Shown here piece by piece: positions 1 to 10,899 of a stretch of DNA of 64,000 bases (its first letter is position 1; every line of letters starts with the position of its first letter). The notes beneath the pieces are model-generated. The model searched no databases. It saw only the letters and a list, made by a program, of their open reading frames with translations, and was not told the origin of the DNA. The stretch is from Mycolicibacterium sp. CBMA 226 (GTDB lineage: Bacteria; Actinomycetota; Actinomycetes; Mycobacteriales; Mycobacteriaceae), in the NCBI RefSeq assembly GCF_009729075.1, contig NZ_VTGY01000029.1:1-64000 (forward strand). Direction: 5' to 3'. The position numbers and the translations under genes were made by a program.

Positions 1-318
1 TTTGTCGCCCGCGTGTCTCTGGCACCCACGCTCCTCGTCGCGATCCCGTTCACCGTGTTGGTGTCCTTCACCCTCAACATCTTGCTTCGCGAACTGGGTG
101 CCGCCGACCTCTCCGGAGCCGGCGCCGGAGCGGGAGACGGCACCGGGTCGGCATACGAGATCGCGCTCGGCAGCGCGATGGCCGCGGCCGCCGCACCTGC
201 CACCGCAGCAGTCAGTGATTTCGGAAGGCGTTTGCGGGCACTTGTCCGCGCATCCGGGTGTCGCATGGGGACGAAAATACAGTGTTACCGGCGTGACGCA
301 AGTGCGAGTTGCGGCTAA
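1..318 (+). CDS. C-terminal part of an unidentified membrane protein
   Basis: The reading frame is open from base 1 and ends at TAA 316-318, so the N-terminus lies outside the window. The visible part starts with a hydrophobic stretch (LLVAIPFTVLVSF) that looks like a membrane helix. A Gly/Ala-rich linker and a basic, Cys-containing tail follow. The last 35 codons have poorer codon bias than the start, so the true end may be earlier or the tail may be degenerate. I do not recognise the family. It converges on modC with about 115 bases between them, in which I see no clear terminator. Confidence 0.4.
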   Translation, partial: FVARVSLAPTLLVAIPFTVLVSFTLNILLRELGAADLSGAGAGAGDGTGSAYEIALGSAMAAAAAPATAAVSDFGRRLRALVRASGCRMGTKIQCYRRDASASCG

Positions 319-433
319 ATCTCCGCCGAGTCGGTTAGCTCGCCCGCGGCATCTCGACAGACCACGGCGATATCGGTCGGTTGCTGAGGCATCACGGCGC
401 CGCGGCCAGGTCCGGGGCAGGCCGGGCGTGCCG

Positions 434-1522
434 TCACGCGGGCCGAATCACGACGTCACCCGAGTGGACGCCGAAGTACGCCGGTTCCCCCGGAATCAGT
501 CGTAGACCGGCCGCCGTCTCCGCGCTGATATCGGCCGCGAGGCCCCCACCGCCCTCGTCGGCCGCCTCGGCACGCACGCGGATGACCGGGCCGCGGTGAT
601 CCAGTTCCGCCACTCCCACCGCGACGACATTGACGGCGTCTGTGGGCATCTCCCGCCACACCGACACGGCGGCCGGAGCAAAGACGGCGATCGCGGGACC
701 ACCCGGCGTCACGTCCGGTGCCCAGACACCGCGCCAGGTCTGCCCTGCGGCCGATATCGAATCGCCGTCGTCACCGGCACGGCCGCTGACCAGATTCACG
801 CCCGCGAACCGCGCGCCGAACACGGTCCGTGGCGCGGTCAGCACGTCGGTGACGGCACCCGATTCGGCGATGCGGCCACGCTCGATGACCACCACCCGGT
901 CGGCCAATGTGACGACGTCGAGCAGATCGTGGGTGACCAGCACGGAACTGCGCCCACCCGCACCCAGCACGCCGCGCAACAGCCGGCGCATCGCCGAGGC
1001 GGCCGCGACGTCGAGGCCGGACAGTGGTTCGTCGAGCAGCAGCACGTCAGGTTCGGCGGCCAACGCCCGGGCCAGCGCGACCCGCTGCGCCTGACCACCG
1101 GACAGCTGCCCGGGCCGGCGTCCCGCCAGTTCAGCCGCGCCGACCTCACCGAGCCAGTGACCAGCCGCCCGCCGCGCCTCGGCGCGCAGGCCCCGACGGG
1201 GGTGGTGCCGCGCGCGTGGCCCGAAAGCCACGTTTTCGGCGACCGTCAGGTGCGGAAACAACGCCGCGTCCTGCAGCAGCAGTCCGACCCGCCGGTTGTG
1301 CACCGCAACCTGCAGCCCCGACGCGCCGTCGGTCAGTCGGCGCCCGCCCACCGTCACGGCGCCCGCGTCGGGGCGGAGGAGGCCGGCGATCACATGCAGC
1401 ACACTGGATTTCCCCGCGCCGTTGGGCCCGATGACCGCCACCACCTCACCGGCGGCGACGTCGAACCCCACGTCGATGCCACGAGCCTCGACCACCGCGC
1501 GAACTGAGAGCCCGCCCGTCAC
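434..1522 (-). CDS. modC: Molybdate ABC transporter ATP-binding protein ModC
   Basis: This is the ATPase that powers molybdate uptake. The 362-residue protein has Walker A at 32-40 (GPNGAGKSS), Q-loop Gln84, signature LSGGQ at 140-144, Walker B ending at Glu165, and the switch His198. The C-terminal 75 or so residues fit a TOBE/Mop-type oxyanion-binding domain, the usual ModC layout. The GTG start overlaps the modB stop by 4 nt (GTGA), so the two are translationally coupled. It is the last gene of modABC. The nearest alternative, a sulfate-type CysA, is unlikely given the adjacent ModA. Confidence 0.93.
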   Translation of the reverse strand: MTGGLSVRAVVEARGIDVGFDVAAGEVVAVIGPNGAGKSSVLHVIAGLLRPDAGAVTVGGRRLTDGASGLQVAVHNRRVGLLLQDAALFPHLTVAENVAFGPRARHHPRRGLRAEARRAAGHWLGEVGAAELAGRRPGQLSGGQAQRVALARALAAEPDVLLLDEPLSGLDVAAASAMRRLLRGVLGAGGRSSVLVTHDLLDVVTLADRVVVIERGRIAESGAVTDVLTAPRTVFGARFAGVNLVSGRAGDDGDSISAAGQTWRGVWAPDVTPGGPAIAVFAPAAVSVWREMPTDAVNVVAVGVAELDHRGPVIRVRAEAADEGGGGLAADISAETAAGLRLIPGEPAYFGVHSGDVVIRPA

Positions 1523-2322
1523 TGCCGGGCCTCCGCTTCGAACGGACCGCGTCCGAACCGGGCTCCACCCGTCACGAGCACGACGACGGCCGCGACCACC
1601 ACCAGCACCAGCGACAGCGCCACGGCCGCATCGGCATCGGCTTCACGCTGCAGATAGATTTCCAACGGCAGCGTCCGCGTCACCCCTTGGCGCGAGCCGG
1701 CGAACGTCAGCGTGGCGCCGAACTCCCCCAGCGACCGCGCGAACGCCAGCACCGAGCCCGACGCCAGACCGGGCGCCAGCATCGGCAACGTGACCCGGCG
1801 CCACACCGTGGTCGGGCGGGCACCCAACGTGGCCGCGACCGCCTCGTACTGCGACCCGGCGGTGCGGGCCGCGCCCTCCAGGGCGATCACCAGAAACGGC
1901 AGTGAGACGAATGTCTGCGCCAACACGACAGCCGTCGTCGAGAACGCGATGTGCACGCCTGCCGCGTCCAGGTACCGGCCGATCAGCCCCAGCCGCCCGA
2001 ACGCGTACAGCAGCGCGATACCGCCGACGACCGGCGGCAACACCAGCGGCAGCAGGATCAGAGGGCGGGTCCAGCGCACCACCCGCGAGCCACTGCGCGC
2101 CAGGACCAGCGCCATCGGCACCCCCAGGACCACGCAGAGCGCAGTGCTGGCCGCGGCGGTCTTGAGGCTGAGGACGAGGGCGGTCACCGACGACTCGCTC
2201 GTGATCAGTTCCAGGAACCGGGACCAGTCGACCTTCGCCGCGACCGCGATCAGCGGCAGGACAACGAACAACGCACCCAGCGCCGCGGGGACGTATATCC
2301 AGCGCGGCAGTCCCGGGTTCAA
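1519..2322 (-). CDS. modB: Molybdate ABC transporter permease ModB
   Basis: A 267-residue inner-membrane permease with several hydrophobic helices beginning near residue 10 and an EAA-type cytoplasmic loop. In that loop, EAVAATLGARPTTVW precedes the helix that carries LAPGLASGSVLAF. It forms the channel between ModA and ModC. The TTG start overlaps the modA stop (TTGA), and its own stop overlaps the modC start. All three genes therefore form a tight translationally coupled operon. Confidence 0.92.
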   Translation of the reverse strand: MNPGLPRWIYVPAALGALFVVLPLIAVAAKVDWSRFLELITSESSVTALVLSLKTAAASTALCVVLGVPMALVLARSGSRVVRWTRPLILLPLVLPPVVGGIALLYAFGRLGLIGRYLDAAGVHIAFSTTAVVLAQTFVSLPFLVIALEGAARTAGSQYEAVAATLGARPTTVWRRVTLPMLAPGLASGSVLAFARSLGEFGATLTFAGSRQGVTRTLPLEIYLQREADADAAVALSLVLVVVAAVVVLVTGGARFGRGPFEAEARQ

Positions 2323-3098
2323 GGCTTCGCGAACCCGAACTGGGCCAGGGTCTGATGACCGGCGTCACTCGTCACCAGGTCGACGAACCGCTGTGCGGCC
2401 GCGGCGTCCGCCGCCGACTTCAGCACCGCGATCGGATAGATGTTCACCGCCGACGCCGCCTGCGGGAAGTCGACCTTGGTGACCTTGTCGCCGGCCGACT
2501 TGGCGTCGGTCTGATAGACGACGCCGGCATCGGCCTGTCCGCTGGTGACCTTGTTCAGCACATCGGTCACCGACGTCTCCTCGCTGACGGGCTTCAATTC
2601 CACGCCGACGATCTTCTCGACCTTCCGAGTGGCCGTGCCGCACGGCACCTGGGCCGCGCACACCACGACGTTCAGCCCGGGCCGGGCCAGATCACCGAAA
2701 CTGTTGAGCTGCTTCGGATTACCCGGCCGGGTCACGATGACGAGCGTGTTGGACGCGAAGTTCACCGGCGTCGCGGAGAGCAACCCGGCTTTGGCCGCCT
2801 TGGTCATGTTGTTGGCGTCCGCCGAGGCGAACACGTCGGCCTTCGCGCCCTGCGTCAGCTGTTCGACCAACGACGACGAGCCCGCGAAGTTGAACTGGAC
2901 GTCCGCGCCGGGGTTGTCCTTCTTGAAGCGGTCGGCGAGTGCGGTGAACGCCTGCTTCAGAGATGCCGCCGCGTACACGTTGACCACCGGCCCCGTCTGC
3001 TTTGCGTCCGAACCGCAACCGGAGATGGCGCCAACTCCGCCGAGCAGGGCCAACACAGCCAGAACACGCATCAACTTGCGCATGAGCAACATTCGCAA
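2319..3098 (-). CDS. modA: Molybdate-binding lipoprotein ModA
   Basis: Periplasmic-type binding protein that captures molybdate and hands it to ModBC. The N-terminus is a lipoprotein signal (LALLGGVGAISGC) with the lipidated Cys at residue 28 if the TTG at 3098 is used. ATG codons at 3092 and 3083 are alternatives. A GGAGG at about 3113-3117 lies roughly 14 nt before the TTG and 20 nt before the first ATG, so the start is not settled. Downstream residues match the ModA fold (YAAASLKQAFTALA, FNFAGSSSLVEQL). The gene is divergent from the SDR gene at 3203. Confidence 0.92.
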   Translation of the reverse strand: MRMLLMRKLMRVLAVLALLGGVGAISGCGSDAKQTGPVVNVYAAASLKQAFTALADRFKKDNPGADVQFNFAGSSSLVEQLTQGAKADVFASADANNMTKAAKAGLLSATPVNFASNTLVIVTRPGNPKQLNSFGDLARPGLNVVVCAAQVPCGTATRKVEKIVGVELKPVSEETSVTDVLNKVTSGQADAGVVYQTDAKSAGDKVTKVDFPQAASAVNIYPIAVLKSAADAAAAQRFVDLVTSDAGHQTLAQFGFAKP

Positions 3099-3202
3099 AA
3101 CCCTAGGGTGGTTTCCTCCGCGTGGCGAGTTTCGTCAGCTAGCTACTGTCCAGTAACATGGCCGCAACCGCGTTCAGCGTTGCACACGAGGAGGCCTTGC
3201 TC

Positions 3203-3874
3203 ATGGACGTTCTGGTCACCGGAGGCGATACCGATCTCGGCCGCGTCATCGCAGCAGGATTCCGCGACGCCGGGCACAACGTCGTCATCGCCGGCGCTCG
3301 CCGCGACGAGCTCGAAGTGGCCGCCAAGGAACTCGAACTCGAGTCGATCGTCCTCGACAACACCGACGGCGCCGCGCTCGAGCAGATGCGCGACAAGCTG
3401 CCGCAGCACCTCGACACCATCGTGAACGTCCCGGCTCCCGTCTGGTCCGCGGGCGACCCGCGCACCTACACGCTGGCCGAGCGCGCCGCCGTGTGGCGCA
3501 ACACCCTCGACTCCTCGCTGCTGTCGGCAGTCTTGACCGTCCAGATCCTCGGCGACCAGATGCGCTCGGGCGGTGCGATCATCACCGTCGTGCCGGAATG
3601 CCCCAAGGACGGCACCGCCGACGCCGCGATCAAGGCGGCCGTATCAAACTGGACCGCCGGCCAGGCCGAGCACTTCGGCATCCGCGGCATCACCATCAAC
3701 GTGGTCGCCGCCGGGCGTGGCGTGGAGGCGGGTTATGACGGCATCGACTCGAGCGGCGCGACCGTCGGATCCGAACTGACCAAGCTCGCGCTCTTCCTCA
3801 CCACGCCGGCCGCCCGGCACATCACCGGCGAGACGCTGCACGTGAGCGCCGGCGCCCTCGCCACGTTTGCCTGA
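3203..3874 (+). CDS. SDR-fold protein lacking the catalytic tyrosine (Rv1856c-like)
   Basis: A 223-residue Rossmann protein of the short-chain dehydrogenase/reductase superfamily. The start is ATG 3203, because GAGGAGG at 3188-3194 sits 8 nt upstream. The dinucleotide motif is present in modified form (TGGDTDLG, 6-13). At the active site the usual Tyr-x3-Lys appears as Asp140-x3-Lys144, and the Ser strand reads IITVVPEC, so the catalytic Tyr, and probably the Ser, are absent. This points to a non-canonical or non-enzymatic role. The gene order matches Rv1856c of M. tuberculosis; its substrate is unknown to me. Confidence 0.8.
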   Translation: MDVLVTGGDTDLGRVIAAGFRDAGHNVVIAGARRDELEVAAKELELESIVLDNTDGAALEQMRDKLPQHLDTIVNVPAPVWSAGDPRTYTLAERAAVWRNTLDSSLLSAVLTVQILGDQMRSGGAIITVVPECPKDGTADAAIKAAVSNWTAGQAEHFGIRGITINVVAAGRGVEAGYDGIDSSGATVGSELTKLALFLTTPAARHITGETLHVSAGALATFA

Positions 3875-3962
3875 TCCGGCCGGTTTTATTCCCGAATCGC
3901 CGCGGCTTCGCGCCCGGCGAAAAGGGTGACGCCACAGCACCGTTGGTGACTAGGGTCGAATT

Positions 3963-4892
3963 GTGACGATTCGACTCGGTCTTCAGATCCCCAATTTCTC
4001 CTACGGCACCGGCGTCGGTGAGCTGTTCCCGACCGTCATCGCCCAGGCCCAGGAAGCCGAGGCCGCCGGCTTCGACTCGGTCTTCGTGATGGACCACTTC
4101 TACCAACTGCCCGGGCTGGGTACTCCCGACCAGCCCATGCTCGAGGCCTACACCGCGCTCGGCGGGCTCGCCGTGGCCACCGAGAAGGTGCAGCTGGGCA
4201 CGCTGGTCACGGGCAACACCTACCGCAACCCGACCTTGCTTGCCAAGGCCATCACCACGCTCGACGTGATCAGTCAGGGCCGCGCCATCCTGGGCATCGG
4301 CACCGGCTGGTTCGAACTCGAGCACGATTCGCTGGGCTATGAGTTCGGGACGTTCACGGACCGGTTCAACAAGCTGCACGAGGCGCTCGAAATCATCCTG
4401 CCCATGCTCGCCGGCGAACGGCCCACCGTCGAGGGCAAGTACTACCGGACGCGTGAGGCCATGGCCGAGCCGCGCTTCCGCGACCACATCCCGCTGATGA
4501 TCGGCGGCAGCGGCGAGAAGAAGACCATTCCGTTGGCCGCCAAGCACTTCGACCACCTCAACGTCATCGCGGGCTTCGATGAGCTGCCCCGCAAGGTGCA
4601 GGTGGTCAAAGAGGCGTGCGAGAAGATCGACCGCGACCCGGCCACGTTGGAGACCAGCCACCTCGCCATCGCGATCATCGACGAGAACGTCACCGCCGAC
4701 GTCATCCCCGACGACTTCAAGCAGCAGGCCGTCTACGGCAGCCCGGAGCAGGTGGCCGACCAGATCAAGACCAAGGTGCTCGACGCGGGCATCGACGGCG
4801 TCATCATCAGCCCGGTGACGAGCCTCAACGGTTACCAGCCCGGCGGCATCACTGCGGTCGCGGAATTGCTCAAGCCGCTCTTGGCGAAGTGA
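3963..4892 (+). CDS. LLM-class F420-dependent oxidoreductase (Rv1855c-like)
   Basis: A 309-residue luciferase-like monooxygenase-fold protein. The first strand (GLQIPNFSYGTG), the segment AEAAGFDSVFVMDHF and the LVTGNTYRNPTLLAKAITTLDVISQGRAILGIGTGW region (broken here as LVTGNTYRNP and GRAILGIGTGW) are typical of mycobacterial F420-using members. The start is GTG 3963; no strong ribosome-binding site is visible. It lies between the SDR gene and ndh on the same strand. The substrate cannot be told from the sequence, and FMN rather than F420 remains possible. Confidence 0.85.
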   Translation: MTIRLGLQIPNFSYGTGVGELFPTVIAQAQEAEAAGFDSVFVMDHFYQLPGLGTPDQPMLEAYTALGGLAVATEKVQLGTLVTGNTYRNPTLLAKAITTLDVISQGRAILGIGTGWFELEHDSLGYEFGTFTDRFNKLHEALEIILPMLAGERPTVEGKYYRTREAMAEPRFRDHIPLMIGGSGEKKTIPLAAKHFDHLNVIAGFDELPRKVQVVKEACEKIDRDPATLETSHLAIAIIDENVTADVIPDDFKQQAVYGSPEQVADQIKTKVLDAGIDGVIISPVTSLNGYQPGGITAVAELLKPLLAK

Positions 4893-5008
4893 ACCTGCAG
4901 GTCAGGTGAAAAGTGGGGGCGGTGGGGCATCTCACTGCGTTGATCGATTCAGCTGCGACTAGCCTGTGTGTGTAAACAGTCTTGTAGTAGGTCGAGGAGC
5001 CCCTCAAC

Positions 5009-6412
5009 ATGGTCCACCCCGGAGCTACGGCATCGGATCGCCACAAAGTCGTCATCATCGGTTCGGGCTTCGGCGGCCTGACAAGCGCCAAAGCCCTCAA
5101 GAGCGCTGATGTCGACATCAAACTGATCGCCCGTACCACCCACCACCTGTTCCAGCCGCTGCTGTACCAGGTGGCCACGGGCATCATCTCCGAAGGTGAG
5201 ATCGCCCCACCGACCCGGCTGATCCTGCGCAAGCAGCAGAACGCCCAGGTGCTGCTGGGCGATGTGACGCACATCGACCTGGAGAACCAGACCGTCGACT
5301 CGATCCTGCTGGGCCACACCTACAGCACGCCGTACGACAGCCTGATCATCGCTGCCGGTGCCGGTCAGTCCTACTTCGGCAACGACCACTTCGCCGAGTG
5401 GGCGCCGGGTATGAAGACCATCGACGATGCTCTCGAGCTGCGCGGCCGCATCCTGGGTGCGTTCGAGCAGGCCGAGCGGTCCAGCGACCCGGAGCGCCGC
5501 AAGAAGCTGCTGACCTTCGTGGTCGTCGGTGCCGGTCCGACCGGCGTGGAGATGGCCGGTCAGATCCAGGAACTGTCGGACCAGACGCTCAAGGGCAGCT
5601 TCCGGCACATCGACCCGACCGAGGCCAAGGTCATCCTGCTCGACGCCGCGCCCGCGGTGCTGCCGCCCATGGGCGAGAAGCTGGGTCTGAAGGCCAAGAA
5701 CCGGCTCGAGAAGATGGGCGTCGAGATTCAGCTCAACGCCATGGTCACCGACGTCGACCGCAACGGCATCACCGTCAAGGACAAGGACGGCACCATCCGC
5801 CGCATCGAGTCGGCATGCAAGGTGTGGTCCGCCGGTGTGCAGGCCAGCCCCCTCGGTCGCGATCTGGCCAACCAGTCGGAAACCGAGATCGACCGCGCCG
5901 GTCGCGTCAAGGTGAACCCCGACCTGTCGATCCCGGGCCACCCGAACGTGTTCGTCGTCGGCGACATGGCTTTCGTCGAGGGCGTGCCAGGTATGGCGCA
6001 GGGCGCGATCCAGGGCGGCAAGCACGTCGCCGCCATCCTGAAGAACGAGGCCAAGGCCCGCGCTCACGGCACCAAGCCCAAGCCGCGCGAACCGTTCTCG
6101 TACTTCGACAAGGGCTCGATGGCCACGGTCTCCAAGTGGAACGCCGTCGCCCAGATCCCGCTCGGCGAGAAGTCGAAGCTCGAATTCGGCGGCTTCATCG
6201 CCTGGCTGGCCTGGCTGGGGCTGCACCTGATCTACCTCGTGGGCTTCAAGACCAAGATCGCCACCCTGCTGTCGTGGACGGTGACGTTCTTGAGCCGCCA
6301 GCGCGGTCAGCTGACCATCACCGAGCAGCAGGCCTATGCCCGCACCCGGATCGGCGAATTGGAAGAGATCGCGTCGTCGGTTCAGGCGACCCCCGACCCG
6401 GTGGCTTCCTGA
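5009..6412 (+). CDS. ndh: Type II NADH dehydrogenase (NDH-2)
   Basis: Non-proton-pumping NADH:menaquinone oxidoreductase, a main electron entry point of the mycobacterial respiratory chain. The 467-residue protein carries two dinucleotide-binding motifs: GSGFGG at 18-23 for FAD and GAGPTG at 174-179 for NADH. The FAD-contact segment VFVVGDMAFVEG is present, as is a C-terminal amphipathic/hydrophobic region (WLAWLGLHLIYLVGF) that anchors NDH-2 to the membrane. The length equals that of the mycobacterial enzymes. Its stop is one base away from the ureD stop on the opposite strand, leaving no room for a conventional terminator. Confidence 0.95.
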   Translation: MVHPGATASDRHKVVIIGSGFGGLTSAKALKSADVDIKLIARTTHHLFQPLLYQVATGIISEGEIAPPTRLILRKQQNAQVLLGDVTHIDLENQTVDSILLGHTYSTPYDSLIIAAGAGQSYFGNDHFAEWAPGMKTIDDALELRGRILGAFEQAERSSDPERRKKLLTFVVVGAGPTGVEMAGQIQELSDQTLKGSFRHIDPTEAKVILLDAAPAVLPPMGEKLGLKAKNRLEKMGVEIQLNAMVTDVDRNGITVKDKDGTIRRIESACKVWSAGVQASPLGRDLANQSETEIDRAGRVKVNPDLSIPGHPNVFVVGDMAFVEGVPGMAQGAIQGGKHVAAILKNEAKARAHGTKPKPREPFSYFDKGSMATVSKWNAVAQIPLGEKSKLEFGGFIAWLAWLGLHLIYLVGFKTKIATLLSWTVTFLSRQRGQLTITEQQAYARTRIGELEEIASSVQATPDPVAS

Positions 6413-6413
6413 C

Positions 6414-7076
6414 TTAAAGACGCGGTCCCTGCCAGGCCGACAGGCAACCACCATCGGCCAGCTCCATGACCACCTGATCTCGGCGTGATCCGTACCGCTC
6501 GGCGGCACGGATCACGCCGAGATCGCTTTCGGGGTAACAGAATTCGCTGACGTAGGCCCGCGGGGCGGCGATCTCGTCGTCGCTGACCGCACCGGCACCG
6601 AGTTCGACACGGTGCCGCACCACCGGCAGCGCATCGCGGTCGACGTGCAGCGCGCCCTCCCAGAAGCCGTGCTGTTCGCCCGCACGCCCGACCTGCACCC
6701 GCTCGCGCAGCCGCACCCGGCCCGCGTCGGCGATCTGCAGCCGCGTCGTCGCCAGATGGCTGCTGCCGCCCGCGATGACCGTCGGCTCCGGATCGAGGTC
6801 GAGTTCCCCGGCCACCTCCAGATCCCAAGCCGAGCGCGACTGCGTCGTCGTCGCGCCGGGCAGTACCACCATGGCCGCCACGCTGCGCAGCCGCAGCCGG
6901 GCGCCGGCCTCCACGATCACGCGGACGTCGATGGTGTCACCGCCCAGCGGCGTTGCGGCCGTGGACACCAGGTGCACGGCATCCGGTGCGGTGCGGCGCG
7001 CGGCCACCCCGCCGACGCACTCGATGCGCGGACCGCGGCCCGGCGCCGCGACGATCAGAACCTGGGTGTGCATCAC
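6414..7076 (-). CDS. ureD: Urease accessory protein UreD
   Basis: Scaffold chaperone that binds the urease apoenzyme and, with UreF and UreG, delivers nickel. The 220-residue protein shows UreD hallmarks such as STAATPLGGDTIDVRV near residue 40 and an Arg/Leu-rich central sheet. It is shorter than the UreD of many bacteria but close to the mycobacterial length. The start is GTG 7076, directly abutting the ureG stop; an ATG follows at 7073. It is the last gene of the urease operon. Confidence 0.9.
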   Translation of the reverse strand: MMHTQVLIVAAPGRGPRIECVGGVAARRTAPDAVHLVSTAATPLGGDTIDVRVIVEAGARLRLRSVAAMVVLPGATTTQSRSAWDLEVAGELDLDPEPTVIAGGSSHLATTRLQIADAGRVRLRERVQVGRAGEQHGFWEGALHVDRDALPVVRHRVELGAGAVSDDEIAAPRAYVSEFCYPESDLGVIRAAERYGSRRDQVVMELADGGCLSAWQGPRL

Positions 7077-7763
7077 TCAGGCGTTCGAGACCTCGGCGCC
7101 GGCGAGTTGGTCGCGAACCCAGGCCTGCACCGCCGATGCCGTCGGATCATCGGTGAGTGAGATCAGTACCGTCGGGCGGTCACCGCGAACCTGCCCGGCG
7201 TCGCGCCGCATGACGTCCAGGTCGGCACCCACCATCGGCGCGAGGTCGGTCTTGTTGACCACCAACAGATCCGAGTACGTGACGCCGGGACCGCCCTTGC
7301 GCGGCACCTTGTCCCCGCCGGCCACGTCGACAACGAAAATCTGCACATCGACCAGCCCCGACGAGAACGTCGCGGTGAGGTTGTCTCCCCCGGACTCCAC
7401 CAGGATGAGATCGAGCTTGTCGTTGGCCTCGATGAGGTCGTCGATGGCATCGAGGTTCGCGGTGATGTCGTCACGGATGGCGGTGTGCGGGCACCCGCCG
7501 GTCTGCACCGCGGCGATCCGCTCATCCGGCAACACGGCATGCCGGCGCAGGAAGTCGGCGTCCTCGGTGGTGTAGATGTCGTTGGTCAGCACCGCCAGCG
7601 ACAGGTCGTCACGCAACTGCCGGCACAGCGCCGCGACGAGAGCCGTCTTGCCGGAGCCGACGGGGCCGCCGATGCCGATCCGCAGCGGCTCGCCCGGTTG
7701 CCGCTCGCGCTTGGGCCGGTCGTGGTGATGGTGCGGCTGACCGTCGATGAAATGTGGTGGCAT
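7077..7763 (-). CDS. ureG: Urease nickel-loading GTPase UreG
   Basis: GTPase that drives nickel insertion into urease. The 228-residue protein has a P-loop GPVGSGKT at 33-40 and the SIMIBI segment LVESGGDNL. The N-terminal extension contains His11-His14 followed by Asp, a likely metal-binding tail found on some UreG proteins. The G4-like motif VVNKTDLAP marks guanine specificity. The start is ATG 7763, 15 nt after the ureF stop. Confidence 0.95.
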   Translation of the reverse strand: MPPHFIDGQPHHHHDRPKRERQPGEPLRIGIGGPVGSGKTALVAALCRQLRDDLSLAVLTNDIYTTEDADFLRRHAVLPDERIAAVQTGGCPHTAIRDDITANLDAIDDLIEANDKLDLILVESGGDNLTATFSSGLVDVQIFVVDVAGGDKVPRKGGPGVTYSDLLVVNKTDLAPMVGADLDVMRRDAGQVRGDRPTVLISLTDDPTASAVQAWVRDQLAGAEVSNA

Positions 7764-7778
7764 GGTGGACCTTTCGGT

Positions 7779-8413
7779 TCAGGAAGCGAACAGGGGACGG
7801 TCGCGGCCGGCGTGCCGTTGTGCCAGGACGTCGAGCAGTGGATCGGACAGGTCGGCGATGCCCTTCGCGGCTTCGGCGGCGGTGGCGTCGCACAGCGCCG
7901 ACAGCTCGAAGGTGAGCGCGGCAACGTCAGCAGGATCGAGCGCGAGCAGGCGTTGCGCCGCTGTCGCCGAGCCGGTCATGGTCGTGTAAACCACGGTGGC
8001 ACAGGTCTGTTCCGGGTCCAGCCCACTGACGCGGCCCACCACACCCGAGGCCACCGCGAGGTGTGGCCGGGTGCCCACACGCTGCCAGTCGGCATCAGGC
8101 CAGACGCGGCGTGCCAGTCGGACCAACCCCCGGCCCTGCGCCCGGGACGCCAGCCGGGCCGCGGGAGCCGGTGTGCGAGCGTCGGTTTCGCGGTCGGCCG
8201 CCATCGGGTCGAGCCCACTGTGGACCGCCGCCGCGATGGAGGCCGTGACGAGCCCCTGGGTCCGGATGCGCCGGCGTAAATACGCCCGCAAGCTCACCAC
8301 ATCGGTGACCAGGCCGCTGGTGACCGCCTCCTCGACGCCTCCGGAGTGCACGTGCCCGCCGGTGGGCAGTCGCGAATCCGCCAGTGCCAGCAGAGTGGCC
8401 AGGCCGCTATCCA

Positions 8414-8414
<1 letters not shown>
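7779..8414 (-). CDS. ureF: Urease accessory protein UreF
   Basis: Helical co-chaperone that links UreD to UreG during nickel insertion. The 211-residue protein has the family start (LLALADSRLPTGGHVHSGG) and is otherwise alpha-helical and Ala-rich. I chose ATG 8414 because it overlaps the ureC stop by one base (TGATG), which indicates coupling, and because the frame upstream is the antisense interior of ureC. It is co-transcribed with the rest of the urease cluster. Confidence 0.9.
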
Positions 8415-10135
<1,721 letters not shown>

Positions 10136-10166
10136 CCGTGCCGTCCGTTCTTCGCGCGAGCGCTCA

Positions 10167-10511
10167 TCACAAATCCAGCTTTCCGGGCGGATTCAGCGAC
10201 AGCCCATACACTTCCCGCGTTCCACCGAGCGGAACCAGCGAAACACGCTGGGCCACACCGGGTTCGAATCTGATCGCGGTACCCGCCGGCACGTCGAGCC
10301 GGTACCCGTGCGCCGCGGCGCGGTCGAAGTCCAACGCCGAATTGGCCTGCGGGAAATGCACGTGACTGCCGACCTGCACCGGCCGGTCGCCGGCGTTGAC
10401 CACATCGAGGGTCAGTCGCTCGACACCGGCATTGATGGCGATATCGCCGTCGCCATAGAGGATTTCACCCGGGACCAACCCCGCGCCCTCGACACTCGCC
10501 CGCTCGGTCAT
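10167..10511 (-). CDS. ureB: Urease beta subunit
   Basis: Structural subunit of the UreABC urease. The 114-residue protein contains the family signature region VVNAGDRPVQVGSHVHFPQAN and the ending REVYGLSLNPPGKL. The start is ATG 10511, 9 nt after the ureA stop. A 31-nt gap separates its stop from the ureC start, slightly longer than the overlaps elsewhere in the operon. Confidence 0.96.
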   Translation of the reverse strand: MTERASVEGAGLVPGEILYGDGDIAINAGVERLTLDVVNAGDRPVQVGSHVHFPQANSALDFDRAAAHGYRLDVPAGTAIRFEPGVAQRVSLVPLGGTREVYGLSLNPPGKLDL

Positions 10512-10520
10512 CGTCGGGCC

Positions 10521-10823
10521 TCAGGCGATCGGGTAGTGGACGGTGACGAGTTTGGTGCCATCCGGAAAGGTGGCCTCGACCTGGACATCGGGCAGCATCT
10601 CCGGAACACCGTCCATGACGTCGGTGCGGCTGAGCACCTCACGGCCGCTGACCATCAGCTCGGCGACCGTGCGCCCGTCGCGGGCACCTTCCAGCAGATG
10701 ATCGGTGATCACCGCGACCGCCTCGGGGTGGTTGAGGCGCAACCCTCGGGCCTGCCGTCGACGGGCCAGTTCGGCGGCGTACGAAATCAGCAGGCGCTCC
10801 TGCTCATGCGGCGTCAAACGCAT
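10521..10823 (-). CDS. ureA: Urease gamma subunit
   Basis: Smallest urease subunit. The protein beginning MRLTPHEQERLL is 100 residues, the standard UreA length, and carries the segment LNHPEAVAVITDHLLEGARDG (split as LNHPEAVAVI and LLEGARDG). I start at ATG 10823; an in-frame ATG at 10841 would add six non-conserved residues. It is the first urease gene. A 76-nt gap separates it from the thioesterase gene upstream, so it may be read from that gene's transcript or from its own promoter in the gap. Confidence 0.95.
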   Translation of the reverse strand: MRLTPHEQERLLISYAAELARRRQARGLRLNHPEAVAVITDHLLEGARDGRTVAELMVSGREVLSRTDVMDGVPEMLPDVQVEATFPDGTKLVTVHYPIA

Positions 10824-10899
10824 AAGGGGCGATATTGCCACGGCGCGCCGCGAGAGGCATGTCGGGCGGCAAGTTTCGGCCCCTCATCGTGTGGGAGGT

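Noticed and set aside
2..505. Alternative plus-strand frame at the left edge
   Set aside because: Arg/Ser/Pro-rich translation typical of a wrong frame; the frame from base 1 has a membrane-like segment instead.
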